Source of the DNA: Mesorhizobium sp. Z1-4
Lineage (GTDB): Bacteria > Pseudomonadota > Alphaproteobacteria > Rhizobiales > Rhizobiaceae
NCBI RefSeq assembly: GCF_004000235.1
Contig: NZ_RCIO01000001.1
Span: forward strand, 1,114,399-1,178,398
Length of the DNA stretch: 64,000 nt
Direction of reading: 5' to 3'
Notes under the pieces: generated by a model
The model's database searches: none
What the model saw: the letters and a program-made list of their open reading frames with translations, nothing else
What the model was told of the DNA's origin: nothing
Shown: piece after piece, positions 10,047 through 18,498 of the stretch
Layout of the letters: each line of letters opens with the position of its first letter
How positions within the stretch are numbered: the stretch's first letter is position 1
Made by a program: the position numbers and the translations under genes

Positions 10047-11578
10047 GCATCAAGCTCCGGCAGGATGCCCGCGCCCACGGAAGCATTGAGGCCGCCCGAG
10101 GCAATGAGTTCGGAAGCTGCCTCCAGATCCACGGCCAGATACCGGTCTTCCGCGATCATCGCCGCGGCTGAACGGATCGCCTTGTGCGCGTTCTGCAATT
10201 CGGCGCTCGTCTTCAGCGGCGCGCGCAGATCAACCCCCTGTGCGGCCGTCAGCGCCTCAATGCCGATGATGCCGAAGAGATTTTCGGTCATCGGTGTGAG
10301 GCGGCGCGCACCGTGGCAGGCCATCGACACATGATCTTCCTGATTGGCGGAGGTCGGCGTGGAGTCGACAGACGCCGGGTGCGCCATCTGCTTGTTTTCC
10401 GACATCAGCGCCGCAGAGGTGACTTCGGCAATCATCAGCCCGGAATTCAACCCTGGTTTTGGTGACAGGAAAGCCGGCAGCCCGAATGAAAGCGCCGGGT
10501 CGACAAGCAGCGCGATGCGCCGCTGGGCGATTGCGCCGATCTCGCAAACGGCAAGCGCTATCTGGTCGGCCGCAAGCGCCACGGGCTCGGCGTGGAAATT
10601 GCCGCCCGACACCACGCTGCCGTCAGACAGAATGAGCGGATTGTCGGTGACGGCATTGGCCTCGATCGTAAGCGTGTGGGCAGCTTGCCGGAGAAGGTCG
10701 AGACAAGCGCCATCGACCTGCGGCTGGCAGCGGATGCAATAGGGATCCTGCACGCGCTGGTCGCCCTCGCGATGGCTCTCGCGTATCTCCGACCCGTCGA
10801 GCAGCGAGATCAGCGCCGCTGCAGCGTCGATCTGCCCGCGGTGTCCGCGCAGTGCGTGTATTTCAGGGTGAAACGGCGCCGACGAGCCCATTGCCGCGTC
10901 GGTCGAGAGCGCCCCGGTGATCAGCGCCGAACGTGCCGCGCGGTGGGCGCGGAACAGGCCGGCCAGCGCCAGCGCCGTCGAGACCTGAGTGCCGTTGATC
11001 AGAGCGATGCCTTCCTTGGCCTGAAAGACCAGCGGCTCCAGTCCAGCCTTTTCGAGAGCATCAGCTGCCGGCAGCCGTTCTCCGCCGAAATAGGCTTCAC
11101 CCTCGCCCATCATAGCCGCCGCCATGTGGGCAAGCGGAGCAAGATCGCCCGAGGCGCCCACCGATCCTTTTTCCGGAATGAGCGGGATGACGCCGCGCGC
11201 AAGCATCTCCTCGATCAGCCGGATGACGTCCATCCGCACGCCGGACGCGCCGCGACCCAGAGACAGTAGCTTCAGTGCCATGACCAGCCGCACGATCTGC
11301 TCGGAGAACGGCGCTCCCACGCCGCAACAATGGGAGAGGATCAGGTTGCGCTGCAGTGTCTCGACGTCGTGCGGCGGAATGCTGACGCTGGCCAGTTTTC
11401 CGAACCCGGTATTGACGCCGTAGATGGCCTCGTTGCCGCGCGCGATGCTGGCGATGCGCGCGGCCGCCGCTTCAATTGCCTTGTGGCAGGACGGGTCCAG
11501 CCGTACCGGCGGCATCTCCCGCCAGACACGTTCCAGGTCCTGAATGGTGACCTTTCCCGGTTGCAGCACAAGCGTCAT
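10043..11578 (-). CDS. hutH: Histidine ammonia-lyase
   Basis: A 511-residue enzyme that deaminates L-histidine to trans-urocanate. The Ala-Ser-Gly that cyclises to the MIO electrophile is at residues 142-144 in [14 protein letters not shown]. The catalytic tyrosine loop is [11 protein letters not shown] (residues 53-63). Length and order of motifs are normal. The ATG directly follows the hutI stop with no spacer. It is the first catabolic step of the locus, and its expression is probably set by the HutC operator upstream of hutI. Confidence 0.97.
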   Translation of the reverse strand: MTLVLQPGKVTIQDLERVWREMPPVRLDPSCHKAIEAAAARIASIARGNEAIYGVNTGFGKLASVSIPPHDVETLQRNLILSHCCGVGAPFSEQIVRLVMALKLLSLGRGASGVRMDVIRLIEEMLARGVIPLIPEKGSVGASGDLAPLAHMAAAMMGEGEAYFGGERLPAADALEKAGLEPLVFQAKEGIALINGTQVSTALALAGLFRAHRAARSALITGALSTDAAMGSSAPFHPEIHALRGHRGQIDAAAALISLLDGSEIRESHREGDQRVQDPYCIRCQPQVDGACLDLLRQAAHTLTIEANAVTDNPLILSDGSVVSGGNFHAEPVALAADQIALAVCEIGAIAQRRIALLVDPALSFGLPAFLSPKPGLNSGLMIAEVTSAALMSENKQMAHPASVDSTPTSANQEDHVSMACHGARRLTPMTENLFGIIGIEALTAAQGVDLRAPLKTSAELQNAHKAIRSAAAMIAEDRYLAVDLEAASELIASGGLNASVGAGILPELDA

Positions 11579-12781
11579 TCAATTTTCTCCCCCAATGCGC
11601 AGATGAAGCGGGTTGAAGCCGATGCGATAGGCCAGTTCGGCCGGCTCCCCGGCGTTCCAGACCGCGAGTTCGGCGGCCTTGCCTTGCTCGATGGTCCCGA
11701 TTTCTTCCGAAAGGCCCAGTGCCGCCGCGGCGTTGCGCGTCACGCCCGCAAGCGCTTCCTCCGGCGTCATGCGGAACAGCGTACAGGCCATGTTCATGGT
11801 CAGCAGCAAAGAAGCGAGCGGCGACGAGCCGGGGTTGCAGTCGGTCGCAACGGCGATCGGTACGCCCGCCTCGCGCAGCAACTGCACCGGCGGCAATTGC
11901 GTCTCGCGCAGCGTGTAAAACGCGCCCGGCAGGAGCACCGCCACCGTGCCGTGCTCGGCCATCGCGTTTACGCCGGCCGCGTCGAGATACTCCAGATGGT
12001 CGGCCGAAATGGCGCCGTGCCGCGCGGCAAAAGCCGCGCCGCCGAGATTGGACAGCTGCTCGGCATGCAGCTTCACCGGCAGGCCGAGCGTCTGGGCATG
12101 TTCGAATACACGCTGCATCTGATCTGGCGAAAAGGCGATGCCCTCGCAGAATCCATCGACCGCGTCTGCAAGACCCTCGGCTTTCGCCTGGGTCATGCCG
12201 GGTAGAACGACCTCGCCGATATAGTCGTCGGCGCGGCCCTTGAATTCGGGCGGCAGCGCGTGGGCAGCAAGCCAGGAGGTGACGATGCGGACGGGCCGCA
12301 TCTCACCGAGACGCCGCGCCGCGCGCAGCATCTTCAGTTCGTGCTCGACCGAAAGCCCGTAGCCGGATTTGATCTCGATGGTCGAGACGCCCTCTGCGAT
12401 CAAGGCGTCGATGCGCGGCAGCGCCGATTCGACGAGCTCGTCCTCGCTAGCCGCCCGCGTCGCCGACATGGTCGACACGATGCCGCCGCCGGCCCGCGCG
12501 ATCTCCTCGTAGCTCGCGCCCTCGAGCCGCATTTCGAATTCGCGCGCCCGGTTGCCGCCGAAAACAATGTGCGTATGGCAATCGATGAGGGCTGGCGTGA
12601 CCAATCGGCCGCCGAGGTCGACACGCTCAGCGCCGTGCCAGCCGGAGGGGAGTTCGCCCTCGGGGGCCACCAATGCAATGCGACCGTTCTCGACGCCGAC
12701 GGCGTGGCCTTCAAGTAGCCCATAGGGGGCGCCGCCGCGCATCGTCGCGAGCCGCATGTTGACGAACAGTCTTGTGGTCAT
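11579..12781 (-). CDS. hutI: Imidazolonepropionase
   Basis: A 400-residue metal-dependent amidohydrolase that opens 4-imidazolone-5-propanoate to N-formimidoyl-L-glutamate. The metal-binding [27 protein letters not shown], the LHAEQLSN histidine and the [10 protein letters not shown] end-of-barrel motif are all present. It is the promoter-proximal gene of the minus-strand hut operon; the intergenic region to hutF is only 76 bp and contains the HutC-like palindrome. hutH starts immediately after its stop. Confidence 0.96.
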   Translation of the reverse strand: MTTRLFVNMRLATMRGGAPYGLLEGHAVGVENGRIALVAPEGELPSGWHGAERVDLGGRLVTPALIDCHTHIVFGGNRAREFEMRLEGASYEEIARAGGGIVSTMSATRAASEDELVESALPRIDALIAEGVSTIEIKSGYGLSVEHELKMLRAARRLGEMRPVRIVTSWLAAHALPPEFKGRADDYIGEVVLPGMTQAKAEGLADAVDGFCEGIAFSPDQMQRVFEHAQTLGLPVKLHAEQLSNLGGAAFAARHGAISADHLEYLDAAGVNAMAEHGTVAVLLPGAFYTLRETQLPPVQLLREAGVPIAVATDCNPGSSPLASLLLTMNMACTLFRMTPEEALAGVTRNAAAALGLSEEIGTIEQGKAAELAVWNAGEPAELAYRIGFNPLHLRIGGEN

Positions 12782-12818
12782 CGGTGCGTTTTCGGTTTCA
12801 ATAAGCAGAGATTGATGG

Positions 12819-12838
12819 TATTATGTATAGACATAATA
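12819..12838. promoter_or_regulatory. HutC operator in the hutI-hutF divergent promoter region
   Basis: The 20-bp element has perfect 8-bp arms, TATTATGT and ACATAATA, around the spacer ATAG. The core TGTATAGACA is the classic binding sequence of HutC repressors, which release on urocanate. It lies 37 bp before hutI and 19 bp before hutF, so one repressor dimer can control both directions. The repressor gene hutC is the second gene of the hutF transcript. The palindrome is seen directly; the binding partner is inferred from context. Confidence 0.85.
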
Positions 12839-12857
12839 AGTCAAACGGAATTCATCG

Positions 12858-14222
12858 ATGCAATCCATCTTCGCCGAAAACGCGCTGCTGCCCGACGGTT
12901 GGGCGACCAATGTAAATGTCCGGATCGGCGACGATGGCCATGTAGCTGAAGTGACCCCAAATGCAGCAGCCGACACAGCTGCCACCCGCGTACCGGTGCT
13001 GGTGCCCGCGGTTTCCAACCTGCACAGCCACACATTTCAGCGGGCCATGGCCGGCCTGGCGGAGCGGCGCGGACCCAACGAACGCGACAGTTTCTGGACC
13101 TGGCGCGAGGTCATGTACCGCTTCCTCGACATCCTGACGCCGGACGAGATCGAAGCCGTCGCGGCACTGGCGTTCGTCGAGATGCTGGAGTCCGGTTTCG
13201 CGGCGGTGGCCGAGTTCCATTACCTGCACAACCAGCCCGGCGGGGCCCAGTACGACGACATCGGCGAGCTGGCCGTTCGTATTGCCGCGGCCGCTTCGCA
13301 ATCCGGCATCGGGCTGACGCTGCTTCCGGTCTACTACCGGCAAGGCGGCGTTGACGGACGGCCGCTGAAAGGCGGCCAGCTGCGTTTCGCCAACGAGCTC
13401 GACAGCTTCGGCAATCTGGTCGCCCGGAGCATGGAGATCGCCGCCGGCGCGACGGCGGACACCGGTTTCGGCATTGCACCGCACTCGCTGCGCGCTGTTC
13501 CCGCCGCCGACCTTGCCGAACTCGCCGGCTGGCAGCCGCAGTTGCCGCTGCACATGCACATCGCCGAACAGGAGGCCGAAATCGAGGAGACGCTGGCCGT
13601 ATTGAAGGGGCGGCCGGTGGAATGGCTGCTCGGCAATCACGACGTCGACGACCGGTGGTGCCTGATCCACTGCACGCACATGACGCCGGACGAAGCATCG
13701 CGGCTCGGCGCGTCAGGAGCCGTTGCGGGGCTCTGTCCCGTTACCGAAGCAAATCTCGGCGACGGCATATTCGACGCACCGACCTTTCTGAAACCGGCAG
13801 GCAATTTCGGTGTGGGCTCAGACTCCAACATCTCCATAAGCGTTGCCGGGGAGCTGCGGCAGCTCGAATATTCGCAACGCCTGCGCGACCGTGCGCGGGT
13901 GGTTCTGGCAGAACCGAAACAATCGGCCGGACGCCGGCTCTATCTCGGCGCGCTATCGGGCGGCATGCGCGCGCTCAACCGAAATAGCGGCGAGATCGCT
14001 GCCGGACGCTGGGGCGATCTCGTAGCGCTGTCCGCAGGAGAACTGTCGGCATTCGGAGCCAAGGATCTTGTTCTCGACGAATGGATTTTCACCGGCGGCG
14101 TACAGGTGCGCGACGTGTGGGCAGCAGGGCGTTATATGGTACGCGATGGATCACATGTGTCGTCGGACGCGATCCGCGCCCGATACCGCAAGGTACTCGA
14201 AAGTCTCGGTAGCCGCCTGTGA
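12858..14222 (+). CDS. hutF: Formimidoylglutamate deiminase
   Basis: A 454-residue amidohydrolase-superfamily protein that deiminates N-formimidoyl-L-glutamate to N-formyl-L-glutamate and ammonia; HutG then completes the path. Metal-binding NLHSHTFQRAMAG, the HMHIAEQ segment and LIHCTHM with the later GVGSDSN aspartate are intact and in order. The ATG at 12858 is the first after the operator. The stop overlaps the hutC GTG start by 4 bp, giving a hutFC two-gene transcript divergent from hutIHGU. Confidence 0.95.
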   Translation: MQSIFAENALLPDGWATNVNVRIGDDGHVAEVTPNAAADTAATRVPVLVPAVSNLHSHTFQRAMAGLAERRGPNERDSFWTWREVMYRFLDILTPDEIEAVAALAFVEMLESGFAAVAEFHYLHNQPGGAQYDDIGELAVRIAAAASQSGIGLTLLPVYYRQGGVDGRPLKGGQLRFANELDSFGNLVARSMEIAAGATADTGFGIAPHSLRAVPAADLAELAGWQPQLPLHMHIAEQEAEIEETLAVLKGRPVEWLLGNHDVDDRWCLIHCTHMTPDEASRLGASGAVAGLCPVTEANLGDGIFDAPTFLKPAGNFGVGSDSNISISVAGELRQLEYSQRLRDRARVVLAEPKQSAGRRLYLGALSGGMRALNRNSGEIAAGRWGDLVALSAGELSAFGAKDLVLDEWIFTGGVQVRDVWAAGRYMVRDGSHVSSDAIRARYRKVLESLGSRL

Positions 14223-14917
14223 ACGCAGCCCGCATATCCTGGAAAGACATACGCGACGAGCTTGAGCGCCGTATCGCCGTGCGCGAGTGGGCGCCGGGTG
14301 CTGGGCTGCCGGGCGAGGAAACGCTGGCCGCCGAGTTCGGCGCCTCTCGCGCGACCGTCAACCGGGCGATGCAGGACCTCGCCGCACGCGGGCTGATCGA
14401 ACGCAAACGAAAGGCTGGAAGCCGGGTTTCGGAAAACCCGGTGCGAGAGGCACGTTTCGTGATCCCGCTTGTGCGCCAGGAGATAGAGGACACCGGCGCG
14501 CGGTACGACTACAGCCTGCTGTCGCGCGAAATCGTCGGAGCGCCGGAACTTGTCGCCGCACGGCTTCAGATCGCGCAGGGCGCCCGGTTCCTGCATCTGC
14601 GCTGCCTGCATCTCGCAGACCGCGCGCCGTACCAGTACGAGGACCGCTGGATCAGCCTGATGGCGGTACCCGAAGCCGAAGAGGTCGACTTCAGCTCGGT
14701 TGGCCCCAACGAATGGCTCGTCGCCCATGCACCGTTTTCGACCGCGGAATATGCGTTCTTTGCAGCTGCGGCCTCGGGCGAGGAAGCCCCGGCGCTCGGG
14801 CTTCCATTGGGTTCACCGGTCTTTGTCGGCGAGCGATTGACCTGGCTGGCTGGGCGGCCGATCACGCTCGTGCGCATGACACATCCGCCGACGCACAGGG
14901 TCGTCACCCGCCTCTGA
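14219..14917 (+). CDS. hutC: Histidine utilisation repressor HutC (GntR/UTRA)
   Basis: A 232-residue GntR-family regulator of the HutC subfamily. Residues 1-70 form the winged helix (LPGEETLAAEFGASRATVNR is the recognition region), and the rest is a UTRA effector domain containing the conserved LRCLHLADRAPYQYEDRWI strand pair. Known HutC proteins bind urocanate and leave DNA. The GTG start is embedded in the hutF stop (TGA at 14220). The operator between hutI and hutF would also repress this gene, giving negative autoregulation. Confidence 0.94.
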   Translation: MNAARISWKDIRDELERRIAVREWAPGAGLPGEETLAAEFGASRATVNRAMQDLAARGLIERKRKAGSRVSENPVREARFVIPLVRQEIEDTGARYDYSLLSREIVGAPELVAARLQIAQGARFLHLRCLHLADRAPYQYEDRWISLMAVPEAEEVDFSSVGPNEWLVAHAPFSTAEYAFFAAAASGEEAPALGLPLGSPVFVGERLTWLAGRPITLVRMTHPPTHRVVTRL

Positions 14918-14924
14918 ACGGGAA

Positions 14925-14947
14925 AGGGCGGCGCACAGCACCGCCCT
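14925..14947. terminator. Stem-loop between convergent hutC and protease gene
   Basis: AGGGCGG and CCGCCCT form a perfect 7-bp stem with a 9-base loop in the 54-bp gap between the ends of hutC and the minus-strand protease. There is no long T run; on the minus strand it is followed by TTCCC. It may act as a weak bidirectional terminator. Confidence 0.4.
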
Positions 14948-14971
14948 CTCCAAAGCCAGCTGTCCGCAGGC

Positions 14972-15979
14972 TTAGTTCATTTTTCCTGCTATCCAGTCCT
15001 TGTAGTTGGCCAGCCGCGTGTAGATGCCGTAGGCATTGGCGTGGCCGCAGGCAGCGTCAGCGTCGATCGGGCCTTCGCCCCAGGACACGATACCGACCTG
15101 AACCGGCTTGCCGTCGACCATGGTGAAAAGCGGCCCACCGCTGTCGCCGTTGCAGGCGTCGCGCGCGCCGTCTGCTTCGCCGGCACACAGCATGTTACCC
15201 GTAAGCGGGTTGCCCATCGTCGCCGCCATGGTCTGCACGGCATCGTCGATAGCGGTTTCGCTGTAGCGCATGCGCCAGGCGTAGTCGCGCAGGATTGCGC
15301 CGATGTCGCGGGCGTAGATTTCCTTGATACCACTGTTACAGGCGGCGTTGGGGAACAGCTTGATGCTGGCTTCCATCAGATTGTTGGGGAAGCTGCCGTC
15401 GTCCATCATGCCCCAGCCGATCACCGTGGCGTCGCCGCCATCCAGATCGTCGCTTGTCATTGCGATGGTCGGCGCGGTCGCCGAGTCGGCCAGCCGCAGC
15501 AGCCCGATATCGTTGTCCAGCGTCGAAGGATCGTAACCCTCGTGCACGATGACCTCGGCAACGGCCAGCCGCTTGCCTTCAGCAAGGTTGGTCGCTTCGG
15601 AGAGTACGGTCACCGTTTCAGCCGGGATCGCCTCGCCGAAATCGTAAAGGCAGTGGGCCGCCGTCAGTACCCAGTTTGGCGCTATCAGGCTGCCGCCGCA
15701 GAACTGCGCATTTGGCTGCGACTGAGGCGAGTCGTCCAGCCACTCGGTGGTCAAAAGCGCGACCTGGAACGGCCACGCGCCCTTGGCCGCTTCCTTGCCG
15801 CCGAAGACACGGTCGTCCGACGGTTCCATGGCATTGGAACGCAACTCCGGCACACGGCTTGCGGGCGACGTTTCCGGCCGCGCGTCCTGCGCCAGTGACT
15901 GCGTCGCAAAAGGCAGCGACAGCGCCAGAGCCGTCAGCGATGCTGCCGTGACTTGGTATCCACGAGTGAAGAAGCTCAA
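14972..15979 (-). CDS. Secreted trypsin-like serine protease (S1)
   Basis: A chymotrypsin-fold protease of about 335 residues. The triad motifs are LTAAHCLYD (His), LDNDIGLLRL (Asp) and CNGDSGGPLF (Ser), and the mature chain begins around RVFGGKEAAKGAWPFQ, the usual zymogen cleavage context. The start is taken as TTG at 15979, because a perfect AGGAGG sits 5 bases before it; this gives the N terminus SFFTRGYQV and a signal peptide ending near SLAQDA. ATG at 15997 is the alternative and has a poorer site. It diverges from a second secreted protease. An Asp six residues before Ser is absent, so primary specificity is not assigned. Confidence 0.85.
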   Translation of the reverse strand: MSFFTRGYQVTAASLTALALSLPFATQSLAQDARPETSPASRVPELRSNAMEPSDDRVFGGKEAAKGAWPFQVALLTTEWLDDSPQSQPNAQFCGGSLIAPNWVLTAAHCLYDFGEAIPAETVTVLSEATNLAEGKRLAVAEVIVHEGYDPSTLDNDIGLLRLADSATAPTIAMTSDDLDGGDATVIGWGMMDDGSFPNNLMEASIKLFPNAACNSGIKEIYARDIGAILRDYAWRMRYSETAIDDAVQTMAATMGNPLTGNMLCAGEADGARDACNGDSGGPLFTMVDGKPVQVGIVSWGEGPIDADAACGHANAYGIYTRLANYKDWIAGKMN

Positions 15980-16242
15980 ATTGTCCTCCTGAGACATGTG
16001 CACCGTGCCCCAACGCATTCGTGCGGCCCGGCCGATAGCCACCTAAAGCCCATAGGTGACGATACGGAAACATTAGTTGACATCAAAGTTGGAATAAATG
16101 GGGCGCCCGCCGCGATCGCTCCGCCTCGAAAGGCTTGTCATCGGCGCATTGCCGGGCTTCGATAGGCTTGGCGCGCATCATCATATCGACATGATTGTCG
16201 ATTGTGTTCACGCCCGTCTCAGGCATCTGGAGTTTTACGGCA

Positions 16243-17292
16243 ATGAAATTTCCTGACAAAGCGGTGTTTGCGTCGGCGCTTGCCGCCTTCGCTCTGGTCG
16301 CGGTTCCGGTGACGGCGGCAGAAGTGTCGTCCGGCAGCGAAGGCACCGGCGAAGCTTCGCGTGCGGCACCGGGGGGTGCGCGCATTTCGGAGCGCGGTTC
16401 GCCGGTGGAACAGTTGAAGCTCGACGAAGAAGGTGTGACACGCGCTCTCGAACTCGACGCGGAAAAGATCGAGAGGAACCTCGGCACCGTTATCCGCAAG
16501 AAGGACGGTACCGAGAGCCGCGAACCGGCAAGCGATGCAGTGATGCGCGCTTTACGGGGCGCAATGCGTGAAGGATCCGATCCGACATTTGCCGAGGGCG
16601 GCGACGCACGCCAGGTCTTCGGCGACGACGACCGAATTCAGGTGACGGACAGCAGCAACTATCCGTTCCGCACCTTCGGCCTGATCCAGGGCGAAGGTCC
16701 CGACGGCGGGATCTTCAATTGCTCGGCAACCCTGATCGGTCCGCGCACGCTGCTGACCGCAGCACACTGCCTCTACAATCACGACACCGGCTGGCTCGAC
16801 AATTTCGTTTTCGCGCCAGGCCTCCTCTCCATGCAGGAGGCGCCGCACGGCGTCTACGAATATGAGGAAGCCCACATCTTCGAAGGCTACATTTCGAACT
16901 ATCAGGGCTATTACGGATCGGTCGTGCCGTGGGATATCGCGGTCGTCATCCTGCAGGAGCCGGCTGGCGAAAATCTCGGCTGGATGAGCTACGGATATGA
17001 CCCGAACCTGGGCAATTTCGTCGCCAACATCGTCGGTTATCCCGGCGACATGCCGCCCGGAACCATGTGGGCGGTAAGCTGCGATGTGTCCGCTGCGAAC
17101 ATGGGCGACAGCTGGTTCCAGTATCTGTGCGACACCTATCCGGGTTCGAGCGGCAGCTCGGTCTACAAATACAACGGCTCCACGAACGAGCGCGTTATCT
17201 ACGGCGTCAACGTCGCGGAAAACCCCTCCGCCAACACCGCGGTGCGTATCAACCGCACCTATTTTGAGTGGTTGCGCGGTCTGGTTAAGTAA
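16243..17292 (+). CDS. Secreted V8/trypsin-like serine protease with propeptide
   Basis: A 349-residue secreted protease. The ATG at 16243, about 10 bases after a GGAG, gives a signal peptide ending near VTAAEV. The next ~110 residues are charged and look like a propeptide (LDEEGVTRALELDAEKIERN). The catalytic domain has LLTAAHCLYN (His), VPWDIAVVIL (Asp) and PGSSGSSVYK (Ser). The SSGSS serine motif resembles glutamyl endopeptidase/V8-like (S1B) enzymes more than digestive trypsins. It lies divergent from the other protease across a 260-bp gap. A strong hairpin terminator follows its stop. Confidence 0.85.
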   Translation: MKFPDKAVFASALAAFALVAVPVTAAEVSSGSEGTGEASRAAPGGARISERGSPVEQLKLDEEGVTRALELDAEKIERNLGTVIRKKDGTESREPASDAVMRALRGAMREGSDPTFAEGGDARQVFGDDDRIQVTDSSNYPFRTFGLIQGEGPDGGIFNCSATLIGPRTLLTAAHCLYNHDTGWLDNFVFAPGLLSMQEAPHGVYEYEEAHIFEGYISNYQGYYGSVVPWDIAVVILQEPAGENLGWMSYGYDPNLGNFVANIVGYPGDMPPGTMWAVSCDVSAANMGDSWFQYLCDTYPGSSGSSVYKYNGSTNERVIYGVNVAENPSANTAVRINRTYFEWLRGLVK

Positions 17293-17316
17293 CTGTTTGA
17301 AAGCTCAGGCAGCAGG

Positions 17317-17345
17317 GGCCCGTGGCGCAAGCCGCGGGCCTTTTC
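17317..17345 (+). terminator. Rho-independent terminator after the V8-like protease
   Basis: GGCCCGTGGC and GCCGCGGGCC form a 10-bp stem (one G-U pair) around a GCAA tetraloop and are followed by TTTTCTTTT. It lies 24 bp after the protease stop, and it can also insulate the convergent nitronate monooxygenase gene that ends at 17354. Confidence 0.9.
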
Positions 17346-17353
17346 TTTTGAAC

Positions 17354-18307
17354 TCAGGCTGCAACACGCCTTTTTGCAGCTTCATATTCAGCGGCCAGCC
17401 GGTCGATCAGTTTTGCCGCCGGTACGACCTCATCCACTGCGCCGATGCCCTGCCCGCAACCCCAGATGTCTTTCCAGGCCTTGGTCGCACCCGAGGAGAA
17501 ATCCATTTTGGAGGGGTCGGATTGCGGCAGATGGTCGGGATCCAGCCCCTGCGCAGCGACCGACCCTTTGAGGTAGTTGCCGTGGATGCCGGTAAAGAGG
17601 TTGGAATAGACGATATCGGCAGCTTTGGAATCGACGATCATCTGCTTGTAGCCATCCACCGCGCGTGCTTCCTCGGTGGCGATGAACGGCGATCCGATAT
17701 AGGCGAGGTCGGCGCCCATCGCCTGTGCCGCGAGCACGGCGCCGCCATTGGCGATCGCCCCGGAAAGCAACAGCGGCCCCTCGAACCACTGCCTGATCTC
17801 CTGGATCAGCGCAAAAGGCGACAGCGTTCCGGCGTGGCCGCCGGCACCGGTGGCAACCGCGATCAGCCCGTCGGCACCCTTTTCGATCGCCTTGCGGGCG
17901 TGCCGGTCGTGGATGATGTCGTGCAGCACGATGCCGCCATAGGAATGTACGGCCTCATTCACCTCCGGCACAGCACCCAGCGAGGTGATGACGATCGGCA
18001 CTTTGTATTTGACGCATGAAGCCAGATCCTGCTCCAGCCTGCTGTTCGATTTGTGAACGATCTGGTTGACGGCGAAAGGTGCCGCCGGCCGGTCGGGATT
18101 GGCTGCGTCATGTGCCGCCAGCGTTTCGGTGATCTCGGCCAGCCAGTCGTCGAGCTGCTCCTGCGGCCGCGCATTCAGCGCTGGAAACGACCCGACGACC
18201 CCGGCCTTGCACTGCGCCAGCACCAGCGGCGGATGCGAGATGATGAACAGCGGCGCACCGACCACCGGGATACGCAGGTTCCGCTTCAGAATATCGGGTA
18301 GCGCCAT
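17354..18307 (-). CDS. Nitronate monooxygenase (NMO, 2-nitropropane dioxygenase family)
   Basis: A 317-residue FMN-dependent TIM-barrel enzyme that oxidises alkyl nitronates such as propionate 3-nitronate. GAPLFIISHPPLV at the N terminus and GLIAVATGAGGHAGTLSP, carrying the FMN-phosphate loop and the catalytic-type histidine, are conserved. The ATG at 18307 is chosen over 18319 because GAGG lies 6 bases before it. Its promoter region carries a 22-bp element that matches the palindrome of the acyl-CoA operon at 33594. Shared control with fatty or branched-chain acid catabolism is therefore possible. Confidence 0.9.
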   Translation of the reverse strand: MALPDILKRNLRIPVVGAPLFIISHPPLVLAQCKAGVVGSFPALNARPQEQLDDWLAEITETLAAHDAANPDRPAAPFAVNQIVHKSNSRLEQDLASCVKYKVPIVITSLGAVPEVNEAVHSYGGIVLHDIIHDRHARKAIEKGADGLIAVATGAGGHAGTLSPFALIQEIRQWFEGPLLLSGAIANGGAVLAAQAMGADLAYIGSPFIATEEARAVDGYKQMIVDSKAADIVYSNLFTGIHGNYLKGSVAAQGLDPDHLPQSDPSKMDFSSGATKAWKDIWGCGQGIGAVDEVVPAAKLIDRLAAEYEAAKRRVAA

Positions 18308-18329
18308 CGGTTGCCTCATTTCAGATTTA

Positions 18330-18351
18330 TTGACGTGTGCGTAAACGTAAC
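18330..18351. promoter_or_regulatory. Candidate operator upstream of nitronate monooxygenase
   Basis: The element begins TTGACGTG and ends GTAAACGTAAC. Aligned to the minus-strand core of the 33594-33625 palindrome it agrees at 19 of 22 positions. It lies 23 bp upstream of the NMO start. Whether the MerR regulator at 33068 binds both sites is an inference from this similarity. Confidence 0.55.
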
Positions 18352-18498
18352 TCGTTCTAGCAGATCGACTGTCGCGGGCAATCCTGAATGTCGGCGGGCC
18401 GCAGCCACCGGCGCGGACGGCATCCAGCTATCGAGATTGATCGCAGCGCTGCCACGGTTTAACCATTGTCCGTCGGAGCGGCGGACGAGGATTTTCGA

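Noticed and set aside
10960..11260. Second ASG tripeptide in hutH (RGASGVR, residues 111-113)
   Set aside because: It is the ordinary N-terminal loop of the family; the MIO site is the ASG at residues 142-144.
16043..16242. TTGACA at about 16077 as a promoter of the V8-like protease
   Set aside because: No acceptable -10 lies 16-18 bp downstream, so it was not called.
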